Below are positions 1-16,269 of a stretch of DNA of 64,000 nucleotides, piece after piece. The stretch is from assembly GCF_048128805.1 (NCBI RefSeq), contig NC_136004.1:16441185-16505184 (forward strand). The letters are read 5' to 3'. Origin of the DNA: Centroberyx gerrardi (taxonomy: Eukaryota; Chordata; Actinopteri; Beryciformes; Berycidae). The notes under the pieces were generated by a model. That model worked only from the letters and a program-made list of their open reading frames with translations. It ran no database searches and was not told the origin of the DNA. Numbering within the stretch: position 1 is the first letter of the stretch; every line of letters begins with the position of its first letter. Made by a program: the position numbers and the translations under genes.

Positions 1-4297
<4,297 letters not shown>

Positions 4298-4700
4298 GGT
4301 CGTCCACCTGGATTAATATTTATAAATAAAGAAAATCTAGCTAAATGTTTAAGTGGCTCTACTGGTTCTCGTTTCTCAACGTTCTCTGATTTCACTCGAA
4401 AGAGCAGTTTCGTTGCATTTCTTTATAGTTATACCGTGGCCTGGGAGCTTTCTCAATTCTGATTGGCTGAAGGGTGTACATCAAATTCGTTCACCGTGAA
4501 AGACACACCCACTGTCATCAGTAACCAATGAAATAACCTTTGGCTTGACGTCTGCTAGAATATTGTGGAACTTTGGCCAGTTGAAAATAAGTGGGATGTC
4601 CTAATTTTCATCAACGTTCCTCCTATTGGTCTTTTAACGCCTGTCATCAAACTTCTGTCCTCCAATTAAAGTGTACCGCGTTGATAATCAAGAATCGTGA
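4298..4700 (-). promoter_or_regulatory. vcp upstream region with several CCAAT boxes
   Basis: Immediately upstream of the vcp start codon. Four CCAAT or ATTGG pentamers are visible: ATTGG near 4461, CCAAT near 4525, ATTGG near 4625 and CCAAT near 4662. I see no TATA box. Spaced CCAAT boxes in a TATA-less promoter fit NF-Y-driven housekeeping or stress genes. The transcription start is not determined. The 3' end of fancg begins about 100 bases further right. Confidence 0.5.
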
Positions 4701-4841
4701 AAACATTAAATTGTTTTTTTCCTGCGAGTGTAACGAGGAGTGAATGATATGACATGTTTTGTTCATAGGATCATTCCACAAAACAAGGTCTACAGGCAGT
4801 TAACAAATACAGACAGTTTAAAGAAGCAACACAGCTTGTTG

Positions 4842-4847
4842 TTTATT
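4842..4847 (-). terminator. Polyadenylation signal of fancg
   Basis: TTTATT on the plus strand reads AATAAA on the minus strand, about 380 bases beyond the fancg stop codon and upstream of the vcp promoter. It is the best-placed poly(A) hexamer for fancg. Confidence 0.6.
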
Positions 4848-5222
4848 TTATGAACAAGTATGTATTCCAAACCGTCATCAATCAGTGAGTAATAATAATC
4901 TTCCACAGTTTCCAACCTTAATTCCTTCATAAGACAACATACTCATATTTCTCCTACAAGCCAACTTAAACTGTCATTGGCCAAGCAGCTTTATGTCTAG
5001 TGATTTCTCATTATTTTATGTATAAACCACCTGGCAGGTTTACCCATCTTGTGTTCAATTTCAGTCTCAAACACTATCAGCCCTTACAAGTTGTTTTATT
5101 TTGCTGACCCAGTGGGTACATGGCTGTGTTCGGCTGGTATGGGTTTCAGTTCACAAGCACCAGAAAGTTGATCCTATTCAGTAAGTGATAGGGCTTTCTT
5201 CTTTTGTCCCTGCCCGGGCCCT

Positions 5223-8200
5223 CTAGGTGCGAGTGAGTTCCTCTATTCTGTGGCGGAGGTCTGTGGAGTCCAGGGAAGGGCCGGACTGGGGCTCCTGTAG
5301 GTACAGAGGAAGACTCCTGCAACACAAAAGTCATCTAACGGTTAAGTCGTCTAAAATGACAACCTCATACTCATGCCTTTTTATTTTTTATTTTATAAAT
5401 TTGTGATTATCTTCAGCACTCAGCCTGCAGCCTTGTGCCTACGACTGAATCACAGCCGTACTGATATACAGTACAACAGCACACTCTCTTGTGTGATATT
5501 GCTTTTATACAACAGTTCTATAAACAAAGCTATTTATCAAGTAATAGTAATATGAGAAAACAAATAATGATTTTTGTCTTTTATTTGTCTCTGTCAACAA
5601 AAACAGTTCCCTCAGGATTCCACTACCAAGTGTTGCCAAGCAACACACAAACTGTTTACATTGGAACACCTGTAAAGCAGAGTGATAGATACAGTAAAAT
5701 GTCCCAGTGCTGTAATACTGTATATCAGCACTCATGGGATGCCTCCTGTCCAATCAAATTACTCGACCGGAACTAACTGTTGTATAAACAGATATACAAC
5801 AATATAGAGTAACATCACTGCATGACAAATGTGCCTCTCTTGAAGCAACTGGGGACTGAATTGGCTATTAACTATTTGGGACTTTTTTTTAATTTTCTTT
5901 TTCAGTAAGTGTTCACAAGTGACATATATAGACCCCAAACTCCAGATAAGCACAAGACAGTGAATATAATGATGGTGCCGTACACTAGTGAGGATTCTGC
6001 GGTGAAGCTCCAGGTCTTTTCCCAGCAGGCTGCTGCCTCCTGTCTCCTCCCCAGCCTCCACAGCACCTCACCATGCCACAGTCCTGCACCCACACATTCT
6101 GGGACAGCGCATACAGCATGATGACATGTGCAAGCAAAGAACCGTCCAAAAACAAGTACAGATTCTCTACAGTCCTACGCCGTATTCATGGAGATGGGTA
6201 CAGTTCTTGTTTAACACACAAATAGAGACTGTAGGTGTTGTGTAAAAGCTGAAGATTGAAGATTCAGTTAGTTAAGACTGAAGATTCAGTTAGTTAGAGT
6301 TTCATAATAATTGTGAGAACATTTACTTCCTTTTATTAATTGGATATCCCTCAGTAAAGAGCAAACGATTTGTAAAAAACAAAAAATTCTCAAGTGCTGT
6401 ATACTGTGACGAAGTTTGATAACACTCAGGTATAGAGGAGTGAAGTGTCTGCCCCCGACTGACCTGAACTCCCCTCTTTATGACCATGTTGCCATGGTGA
6501 TAGTGCTGTGGTGGTAAAAAAAAAGAAAAAAAAAGATTCCAACTCTATACGTCCTGTGTTTGCAGCTCTGGTGTATTTACCTGGTAAAGCCTGCAGGCTG
6601 AGCTGCAGGTCCCTCAGTGCCTCTCTGAGTTGGTCTCTCTGGGTGAAGCTGACGCCCCTGCCAGCTAGTGAAAGCCCCTTCAGCCTCTGCAGGGTGCGCA
6701 TGTCCGTCCCCTGTCTGCCAGCCATATCTACACAGGGGATCTGGGGCTGGAAACCTGTAGTTGGACATCAACACAATAAGATACGTGAAATACCCACAAA
6801 CAAAATAGAATGACCAAACAGCAGCTGGTGTGGGTGTGTAAAAAGGGCAATATCTCTCCAAAGAGACAAAAAAAAGTCTACTCGCCTTTCTTTTTAACAC
6901 ACACCTTCACCAGCAGGTTGATACACCTGTAATACAGAACGTGATTTCATGTGATTGTCTACTATGGCAACAATGAATGACAAAAAACATCGATGGCACA
7001 TAAACAGATACAAATGGATACAGTCTTTAGGCACAGTATCCCCAAATGGACTAAATGAAGGATTAGAACTCAACTGTTTCCTCTAATCTAGTTATGTGGT
7101 CTTTAGGATCTGGTGATGTCTCATAATATCAATTTGTAGATTCCTTAAGCTTAAATAATTTACTTTTACACATACAATTTCTAATGCATTATGGTTTCTG
7201 CCTCTGTATGAACTACTTGCTGTGTTTGTGCATTTCATAGCCTATATAGGAAGTCATCTGACATTTTTTGGCTCCATCTCTACTTATAGTGGTTCAATAC
7301 TTACTCTGTCTCAGCGCTGCCTGATGAAGACTGCCTGTCGAAACGCTTAGTGCATGTTTATGTGCCATCTATGCTGTACATTGTATAGATGTAAATAGTT
7401 CCAAGTAAAACATCCCTACTTTGCACTGGCTGTCCCTGTTCTAACTTTGTAGCCTTGCCAGCACAGTCCTCTTTCCACCTTTGACCTAACAATGAATGAC
7501 ATTGAAATACAGTCAGTTGCATCTGTGGGACCTTGTGTAGTGAGTCACGGCTTGTTTCCAGTCCTTCAGGTGGGCTTGGCAGTGGCCATGGAGGAGGTGT
7601 GCAGCCCCGGCCCACAGCAGCATCCCCACCTTGTCTTGGTCTGAGCCTGGCCCTTCAGCTCCGGTCTCAGCCTCACACTTCTCCTCCGGCTCCTCCAGCA
7701 TCAGCTTCTCTGGCAGCAGCTCCAATGTCATGTTGACGACTTCATCACACAGCGCCATGCAGTCAGCGGGTCGCCGAGCCATGAGCAAGGCAGTGCCAGC
7801 CTCCAGATAAAGCTCAGGTAACCTGGGGAGGGGAGGGGCCTCAACATCCGTCTGAGACAGAGACATACAGCAAACAGAATCAATCAGCATGGAAAGAAAT
7901 GTCCTCATAAAAGTGAACTCATAGTAAACTGATTGAATTTGCATGTCAGTGTTTTCAGACTTACTCCATGTCGGTCTTCTGAGTGAAGAGCAGCCAGTAG
8001 GTCCAGATAATGTTCCACACCCTCCGACACCCTGCAGAAACAGCAACCGCATCCATTTAACAATCACAGCAAACCGCAGTGTACACTGTACTTGCACTAT
8101 TCTCAGCTCAATCTACTCTTTGTGATATCGAGTAGTAGAGGCTGTAAAGCAGAGCGGCAGACAGAGACTGTGAGCTGCCTGCTGGTCTTCTCACCTTCCA

Positions 8201-11200
8201 TGGAGAACACACTTCAGGGCCAGGCTGTGAAGTACGCTGAGGGCAGAGGGGACTGACAGCAGGCGGCTCAGGGACTGGCTGCGGAGCAGTAAGGAGGGGG
8301 AGAGGAGACGGGTCCCAACCGGGGAAGACTCTGTAGCAGGGGGCAACATCAGAGTCTGTGGGACAACAGAGGGTTCATGTTTCAGTTGTAGTAACTGCAC
8401 CCACACCATCATTGTCATCTCACATCTGGAAAGGCCCTGTGCATTTTGTGTGAGCCTCCTCCCTGATAACAGATCAGTATGGTGGGGGAAGACTGTGAGA
8501 TCGAAAGGAAAGGGTTAAAGTTAAAGTGTTCAGGAATTTGTGCTGAGTTTAATAATGTTAATGTTACGACGGTCAATTATATTGGATAGATCTGGGAACC
8601 AAAATTAGGGTTTCATGCATATGTAATGAGCCGTAAGACTAGACATGCCAGCCCACGCACACACCCCTCAACTGATCACAACAAAACCAAACACACTCAT
8701 TTCCAATGTGGATTTCATGCACTTTACGTGGTCGCGACACGTGTGCTAACGGAGTCTGACAACAACTTAGTTCCAAAGTTTGTCTCCAAAGACGGACTCA
8801 ACTGCATCATCATCACAAGCCAAGTAGAAAGCCTGTTTCATCTGAAACAGTGAAGAGAGCCTTGCTGCCTTGCCTTTCTGCCTGACAAATACACACACAC
8901 TCCAGCACGTGTGTCTGTGTGTCCTGCCTGCTACAACCGCTATCAGCTATCCTGCTGAGTTTAACTCTGAAGAATCATCGGAACCTCCAGAGTGGGTCGG
9001 CGTTGGCCTTGAGAGACCCACAGCCCTGTCCAGCAGCCTGCGTGCTCCAGCCTGTGTGCTTCACCCTGTTGCGGCCTGCTGAGATCAACTGAACAGACAT
9101 CAGATCTTCAACCTCCAGCACCTCGTCAAGCCGAGACTCCTCACAGACTCCCGACCTCGCGTGCTTCATCTCCCTCCGGACCTCCGCTGGTGTCGTATGT
9201 ATTGATCATTGTCCGCTGGGCATCATATCATACATCACACATAGCTATTCAATTACATTCACACTTCACACATATCACACACTTTATTACGGCTCCCTAT
9301 AGTTATAGTAACCATTCAGTTATTCAAGGATTCATTTAAGTCAGTTTTCCAGATAGTTATACTGTCGCCCCTTTAGTGCTATCGTTGCTGACTCATGTCT
9401 TCCACTGCTCATCTTCCATGATTGTGTCTGCTGAAATGTTGGTTTATTCTATTATCTATATCTATCTTATCTATATCTATCTTATTTATCAGTATTGCAT
9501 ATTCACATCATCTATTCCTATTGCCATTGATTCATCACAATTCATAGGTATACCTCTTGTATATACTGTACTATATTCACTTGTATTTACCTGATTATTG
9601 AGTGTGCTTTAGTTTAGTAATAAATATATTATTTTGCATAGTCACCTCCTGTGCTCATTGTGTGGGTTTAACTTCAAACATGCCGAGAACTCACTCCTTC
9701 AGATGAGACCTGTTGATGCTGTCTGTTATCTGGTGCCCCGTTCTTAATTCTCACTGAAGCTAACTCTAAATTATATTGATATCAGACACCATCAATACCT
9801 ATCAGCACTACACAGTAAGCAGGCCTACAATTGTGTCAGTGGCCAAAATTAACTTTTTAGTTCACCTGCCAAGGGCTAGTGAACTACAAATAAATTACCT
9901 GCCAAACCAGACTAAAATAATTTATCAACATTTTTCATAGAAATATGTCACACTGTCCATTTTCAATGCTGTTTCATGTATAGAATCAAGTACTATGTGA
10001 TAATTTAAAACTTGCTCACTTATTTATACAATGGATCAAGTTTGTAATTCATCATGAAGTGCAACAGAAATCAATCTGAGGCATTCAGATGTTATATTAT
10101 CTCAAAAGGTTACAGTGTGGCAGGTGATTCTTACAGATTTTTCTGCCAAAGACACATTTTTACCATTATTTGGTGCCTACTAGGTGTTTTGGACCCTGCC
10201 CTGTGTATATTCAGTGCATGTGTGTGTGTTACCCACTGAGTGCAGTAGACGAAGAGCTTGTATCTCAGCCTGTGTGTTGCCCAGGTGTCTGTAGATCAGC
10301 ATGCTCTGGTACAGAGCGTACACACAGCGGGAGTCTGTCTCCAGTGCGTTCCTGTAACACTGCAATGCCATCTGGGGGCGGCCCTGGAGACAAACGCAAA
10401 CACACCTTCTCAATATATGCAAATACTTCAACCAGGATGTACACACTAGCGCGTGATGCATGCTCATCTTCTGTGTGTTTGTGTGTGTGTAGACTTCCTC
10501 TGCTTGTGTACCATATGGGCGAGGCAGAAGCCTGAGAGGAGGCGTGTGTTTGCTAGTAAAGCTCTGGGAGCCGGCAGGGAGGAAGCTCTCTGGAGATCGG
10601 ACAGCGCTTCTGAACTGCGACCCTCACTCAACCTTTCTGCACCTGAACAAAACACACAGAACACAGGATAGTCGCTAATAGTTAGGAGCAGCGTTACAAA
10701 CACAAGTAGTCTACTAACAAGTCATTGACACACAGTCTTCAGTTTGAAGAGATATTTCACTTTGGTAGAACATTTTCACTCTTTAGAGCACATACAGTAC
10801 CTCTATAGGAGTTCATGAATGGTCGCCCACCAACACTGGCTGCTCTGTAACCACCATTTACTCACTTCCATTTTAAAAATCATGTCTAAAAATTATTGTT
10901 CGAGCACAGCAGAGGTGTCCACTTTTCAAGAGGTAATTTTGTCTGTTTGCAGTTATTGATATTGACACAGACCTTGTGATAGTGAATTATCAGGACAGCT
11001 GATGTTGGAGGCCGTCTGCCCTTGCACTCCTTTCATGCAAACAAAGTGAAAATGTAACTACGAGGTGAAATATGATTTTTAAGAGGCACAAAAGCTGACA
11101 TTTATTCTCTGTTCTAAGGTACAATATTCTACTCTGGTTATAGCAGATGGTGTCTGGTCCCTACTTATCCATTAACAACAACCCCAAATGGTGCAGACCT

Positions 11201-12940
11201 TGAGAAATGACAGTGCAGATCTGCAATAGTTCATTAAGCTTCCTTGGCTCCATCACCACTTGTGGAATTTCATGAGACTTCTTCCTCTCGTCCCCAACTC
11301 CAGAACCCAGTCTCTCAGACAGAGAGGACAGCTCCTCCTGTATCACAGAAAGCCAACCAGGAAAAAAACACGGTCATACTATTAGTGACTACACAAGTAA
11401 TCATCACTGTTAAAGGAATACACTGCATATACTGCAGAGAACAATGTGTGTCTGTCAGATCAGTATATCAACACAGCAAAATAACGATTTTGTTCTAAGA
11501 GAACAAGATGCAAATCCACTGGATGCCTGTGCTTGTTTTCCTAATCATGTGTAGGGGGAAAAAAACTAAAAACACATAAAATAAAAAGTACAGGAATGGT
11601 GTCTTCCAGTCATATTACTGTGGACTCATGAATACCCTCTCCTTTCAATTGACAGCGGTAGTGCCAAACCAATGTCTCACACAGAGCACTTAGATTGTGT
11701 CTAATTTTAAACAGCAGCTTACCTGCAGGTCCTGTATGGTTTTCAGTCTGCAGGTGGCCAGCCAGATAGCCCACTGCAGATAGAGGAGGTTCATTATGCA
11801 GGGGTTCAAAGCTGAGTTTCCCAGTGATTTAAGAATTGCTCGCCAAAAACACACAGGAGGGTCTGAAGCCACTGGGTCATTCCCCGTCATCTCTAGAGCT
11901 GGTGGGAAGAAGAGTGGGTTGGGAGGAAGGTTGCAAGAGGTAGAGCTTGAGTGATCCTACTAACACAAAACTGGATGTATGACACTATTCTTATGTTATC
12001 ACAAAATCAGGGTTTTTTTTTGTGTCATTTCATAGTGTACCTCTCTCCACAGCTTGTGTGAGGAGCAGCTCTGCCTCGGAAAACTGAGTCTGAGCGAGAG
12101 AGAAAGCACAGGCATTGAACACCACCGTCAACTCCAACCGGGAGAGATCCGCCACAGCAGGGACACCTGCAGGAGAGGGGCAGAGGGAAAGAGACGAGGG
12201 TGAAGGAGGATCCGGAAAGGAGAGAAGCTGAATCATCTGACTTCATAAAAATGAGCCTATGCATTATGGAGATGCAGTACCTTGGATTTTCCTTAAAAGC
12301 TTGAGAAACTCAGAGCAACACCATCTCAGACTGCTCTGGGTCTGGTCTCGGCTCAAGGCGTCTCCTCTTTCTTGCTGCTGAAACGATCAAGATAAAGCAA
12401 ACTGATAACTTAGACAGGGATAACATACAGTGTAGGTAACTGTTAGGTAGTAATACAACACAATATCATTTATTGCCCCGAGGGGAAATCAGTTTAGGCC
12501 AGCACAAAGCAGTATGCATCATACACAACAGTGCACAACATACAACACACTCTCAAGCTGATAACATCCACAGTTACAGTGTCAAGTCAGTCTGCCAACT
12601 CACAATAACGTACTCAGACAGCATATAAATACAGCATGCATGGGTTTAGCTACATTCACACTATTATTTTCAGTCTCATCACGTTGCAAGTCATACACAC
12701 CAGTGTTCAGCAAGGTGAAAAAGCATTTACAGATTATATATTCACAAATGTTAACATTTTAGCATGATTTTTGAACATTTTTATAGCAGCTAATCGCTGA
12801 AAAGCAGTTAACGGTTGAGCTAAATCTGGAGATGTCGACTTGCTAACCTAACCTACCTTCCATTTGTTTACCAAGTCGTTGTTTTCTCGGACCCATCTAT
12901 CGAGCAAAGAATTTGGTTCATACATGTTATTATTGGTCAT
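5223..12940 (-). CDS. fancg: Fanconi anemia complementation group G protein
   Basis: TPR-repeat subunit of the Fanconi anemia core complex, which monoubiquitinates FANCD2/FANCI in interstrand crosslink repair. Fourteen exons: 12940-12857, 12377-12281, 12166-12041, 11898-11723, 11337-11199, 10642-10512, 10383-10237, 8355-8195, 8031-7965, 7851-7532, 6926-6905, 6746-6581, 6098-5984, 5316-5223; total 1845 nt, 614 residues (human is about 622 as I recall). Recognisable pieces include an N-terminus LLDRWVRENNDLVNKWK like human LDLWREKNDRLV, the block VEHYLDLLAAL, PELYLEAGTALL, and the end SLPLYLQ. Helical TPR units run through the middle exons. Exon 11 is only 22 nt. Donors of exons 7, 10 and 13 are weak GT sites chosen to keep phase. 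Exon 2 has a tandem CAGCAG acceptor. A 1.9 kb intron (8356-10236) holds a repeat-like insertion. The C-terminal junctions are the least certain. Confidence 0.92.
8580..9710 (+). repeat. Unclassified insertion-like block in a fancg intron, possible fossil LTR
   Basis: This part of the long fancg intron differs from its surroundings. It has a GC-richer first half (about 8880-9180) and an AT-rich second half with short TATC/ATCT repeats around 9455-9490. An AATAAA poly(A)-like hexamer lies near 9621. No open frame of note is present. The layout (promoter-like GC-rich part, then AT-rich part, then poly(A) signal) resembles a solitary long terminal repeat of a fish LTR retroelement, but I could not define both ends or a target duplication. 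It may be another old repeat or unique sequence. Confidence 0.3.
12455..12620. repeat. Degenerate interspersed repeat (fish LINE/SINE-tail type)
   Basis: Lies in fancg intron 1. The stretch around 12470-12495, TTTATTGCCCCGAGGGG followed by AAAT, matches a motif I recall as very frequent in teleost genomes, near the 3' tail of non-LTR retroelements. The following 100 bases are CA-rich and low in complexity. It is short and diverged, and the family is not assigned. Confidence 0.4.
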
Positions 12941-13254
12941 TATTAGGTCGTTATCATGTGGAAAGGTAGTGCTGTTTGTTGTTTGAACTTTCCCTCGCTA
13001 GTCAAAGGTAACAGGAAGTAAACACGACATGAGCTGATACGATTCGGACTCTACTGCCCCCTGTAGGACATAATAGAACCTACAGTCTGATAAACCAGTC
13101 AGTCTCCTAAATGTCCACTAGATGGTGCTGTGAAGAAGGAAGACATGTTCTGGAAACTTCAATCACTGAAAGCATTGAGATTGAATTTCTCTCAGCAAAC
13201 AAACTCACAAGTGCTGTTTGTTTTTGTTCATTAACTGAATTTGTAACCTACGCA

Positions 13255-13258
<4 letters not shown>

Positions 13259-13297
<39 letters not shown>

Positions 13298-13393
13298 CCT
13301 CTGTGTATGTCAATGTGTCTCTGTGTCATGACTGTCCATCGCAAGTGCAGCATTTGCCACAGTGGCTTGTTACCATACACATACTGACAGACA

Positions 13394-13432
<39 letters not shown>
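13259..13432. repeat. Two (CA)n microsatellites 100 bases apart
   Basis: CA-dinucleotide runs of roughly 38 and 36 bases at 13259-13296 and 13397-13432, separated by unique sequence. They are in the fancg-nefh spacer and are likely length-polymorphic. Confidence 0.9.
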
Positions 13433-13433
<1 letters not shown>

Positions 13434-13575
13434 AGCACTAAAGCAAGCGCAGTCCAAGGCCTTAATTGTATTACAGCTGAGTCATCTTTGAGTCTGCCAG
13501 GACAGCCGTTTTTCCAATTGTCCCTCCCAAGGTGACTCCTTCTTTTCTCACCCTGTTCCTCTCCTCTCCTCTCCT

Positions 13576-13972
13576 CCCATCCCCCCCCCCCCCCCCCCCC
13601 TCTCTCTCTCTAGTCCATCCATCAATACATCATTGCATTCCCATCCTTCTGCCTCCCTTGTCTGGGTTCGTCACCAGCCTCCCCCTCCTCCTTTCTTTCA
13701 TCGTCTCATATCACAGAAAGCTCTAAATATACCGCTGTGGAAAAACAAGGGATGCTCCTGGCCATCACAGCTCCTCACCATCCACCCACACACTCACAGC
13801 TGCAAACACATGCCCACATATACACACACACGCACACACACACACACAGGTAACTTTGAATCCTTTTACCGCTTCCCATATCTTTCATTCCCCTGGGACT
13901 GGTTTCACTTTTTATGCCATTTATCTCCTCATTGATCCTGCTGTTTTCCACATCTATCCCCCCCCCCCCATC

Positions 13973-14012
<40 letters not shown>
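13576..14012. repeat. Pyrimidine-rich tract: C-run and (CT)n microsatellite
   Basis: A cytosine run at about 13576-13600 and a (CT)n tract at about 13975-14012 bracket a pyrimidine-biased stretch that also carries a CA run near 13824-13848. No gene is evident. Confidence 0.85.
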
Positions 14013-14015
<3 letters not shown>

Positions 14016-15189
14016 CATCCATCCCTTCAAGGACAAGGTCATTCTGGCGAGAGCCAAGCCTCCCACCTTCTTTCCACCTGACCCTGTCAATGTCATTTAC
14101 ATGGCAAGACTTCAAACTTACATTGCACCCCAAAAGCTCTGTATACAGAAGTAATACTGTGATGAATCCAACCATGGCATCACCCAAGAGCAGGTTATAT
14201 TCCTTTTGGGTAATTAACAACAAACATATTCTGATAAATTTTGCTGTTGCTGGTAAGTTTGTCGACAGTACTCTACAGTACTCGCTGACTCTGACAGGTG
14301 AGCGGTCGTCGTTTGGAGGTCCTATTCTGTTGTAAAACTCTAGTTGGCTGGTAAAATAGTGAGAGTGGCAGGTTCATTTGGGGATTTAACAGCTACTGTG
14401 GTCTGTAGACCAAAATGTAGTGTCCTGCCCTGATTGCATTTCTCAACATTTACCTGGTCATGGCAACTAAGATGGTCGCTGACCATCTTCACCGCTGGTA
14501 AACCTAAAATGTAGTCATGTTTGAGGTATTTCTCAAGCAGGCAGTCTCTAACACACAGTATTAATATTAATGACACAATGGGAATCCTATCTGTAGTCTT
14601 CTAGTTAACTCTGTATTGGTTGGCTCAAACCGCGAGTTATCAAGGAACATGAATAATATTAAACATGGTATCCACATAACATCACATCTCGATTCTGCCT
14701 ACTCCCCTCTGTTATCTGCATAAATAAAACATGAAGTTGGTGGAGGGAGGGGATGCAAGGCATGTTATTTCTGTCCTGATGCCCCTCCTCCCCCTGAGAC
14801 CCTCAGGTGTGATGTAAAGATACTGCAGCTGTCAGCATAAACACAGACAATAGCAGCAACACACAGTCCAATGCATTTGTACACATTTCTTACCTCGGAA
14901 GAATAACTCTAAGTGTTTCACCTTTGAATGAGAGCAAGAGTGAAAGACACAGACTGCACAAAGAGACATGCAACTAGGAGGACAGGCTAGGGGATTGGTT
15001 CCCAGTCTCCTGGGTATCACTGGGCTGACGACACACATGTTAACAGGGAAGGAGAACGGCTGATGCAGAGAAATGTGTGCTGATCCATCCATTCTTGAGC
15101 ACAGATCTCAAAGGAAAGGCATGATATATACGATTCTCACTGTTCCTTTAAGATTTGCAGAATAAACTCGCTCACCCTGTGTATGCGTG

Positions 15190-15524
15190 TGTATGTGTGT
15201 GTGTGTGTGTGTGTGTGTAATCAATAGGTGCTGTAGGTGCTATTCAGAATTGGCCTCCTCACAGCAGACATCCCAGATCAGCGGTGACAACTCAGTTTGT
15301 GGCGATGTGTGAATGCTGCATCATCTTAGCTCACTGAACACCATGATGTGCATGTAGCCTCTGCTATTTTTGACCTGTCAGTGGTGTGTGTTACATGTCA
15401 TGCTCGGGCTGCAGCCACACTGCACATCTGGAGCTGAATTCATGCTCTTCAGCTAGCAAACGATGCAGAAACCACCGGAGAAACTATAAAATGGTTAGAA
15501 ACAAAACTTTAAAATGTGTATGAG

Positions 15525-15572
<48 letters not shown>
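15190..15572. repeat. (GT)n microsatellites
   Basis: Two GT runs, about 15190-15220 and 15530-15572, in the distal nefh upstream region. Confidence 0.85.
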
Positions 15573-16211
15573 ACAGAGATTCTGTCAATGGGCCAGCAGG
15601 TGTGGGTCCCAGAGGGTTTGGCGTGGATCTGCAAACTCACACTGCAGCAGTAGCTACAGAGCGCATCAGCAGAACAGAGCACACCCACACATCTCACTTC
15701 ACACACTGTACAGCACCAGACCAAAGCAGAAAATACCCTAAATCTGAATATGGCTTCCAATATTTGAAACAACTTGAGGGATGGATGATTTATCATGTCA
15801 GGGCAATTAAAGAGCCACAAGAGTGGACACTTGCAAATAAAACCCCTCATGTCCTAATCAGTCTAAATGTCCTATTCTATATTTTCCCCAGGTCTTTTAC
15901 TAACATATAGCCCACACACTGACAGCCTTCAGATAAAAAGTGAAAATGAAATGCCAGTGATGCTCTGAAAAAAAGTGACATGTTTTCTCATTATACTAAA
16001 CCTCTACATGTTCTACTTTAGGATTTTGCTTTCAACTCCATCCCCTCCTGCCTTATAATAGCCTAAATATAGGCTTCATCAACAAGGTGCACACTTAGGC
16101 TACACTGATGAGGGTGAATATATTCCGACGCAGGCAGTAGTTGTCTGAACAAATGATATCTCTTTAAATAGAGTGTGTCCTGGTGCTGACTAGTGACTTT
16201 TCCCTCCCTCC

Positions 16212-16219
16212 TATATAAA
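16212..16219 (+). promoter_or_regulatory. TATA box of nefh
   Basis: TATATAAA lies 51 bases upstream of the nefh start codon at 16270. This places transcription start near 16243 and leaves a 5' UTR of only about 25-30 bases. It is the clearest TATA promoter I found in the window, in keeping with a tissue-specific rather than housekeeping gene. Confidence 0.8.
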
Positions 16220-16269
16220 CCCAGCGCTCCCCCTCCTGCTGCAGTCAGTTCTCCTCCGGCCCAGCAAAC

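Larger units (their letters stand above)
12941..16200. other. Intergenic spacer between fancg and nefh, rich in simple repeats
   Basis: About 3.2 kb without a recognisable gene. It starts with the fancg 5' flank. It then holds (CA)n at about 13259-13296 and 13397-13432, a C-run at about 13576-13600, a CT tract at about 13975-14012, and (GT)n at about 15190-15220 and 15530-15572. The reading frames of up to about 160 codons that cross these tracts have compositions dictated by the repeats and no family resemblance. The last 200 bases lead into the nefh promoter. Confidence 0.6.

Noticed and set aside
13250-13440. Spaced repeats that might suggest a CRISPR array
   Set aside because: Only two CA microsatellites; the genome is vertebrate and there are no direct repeats with unique spacers.
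13856-14335. 159-codon plus-strand frame in the fancg-nefh spacer
   Set aside because: It crosses a (CT)n microsatellite and pyrimidine-rich DNA, has no splice context and no recognisable domain.
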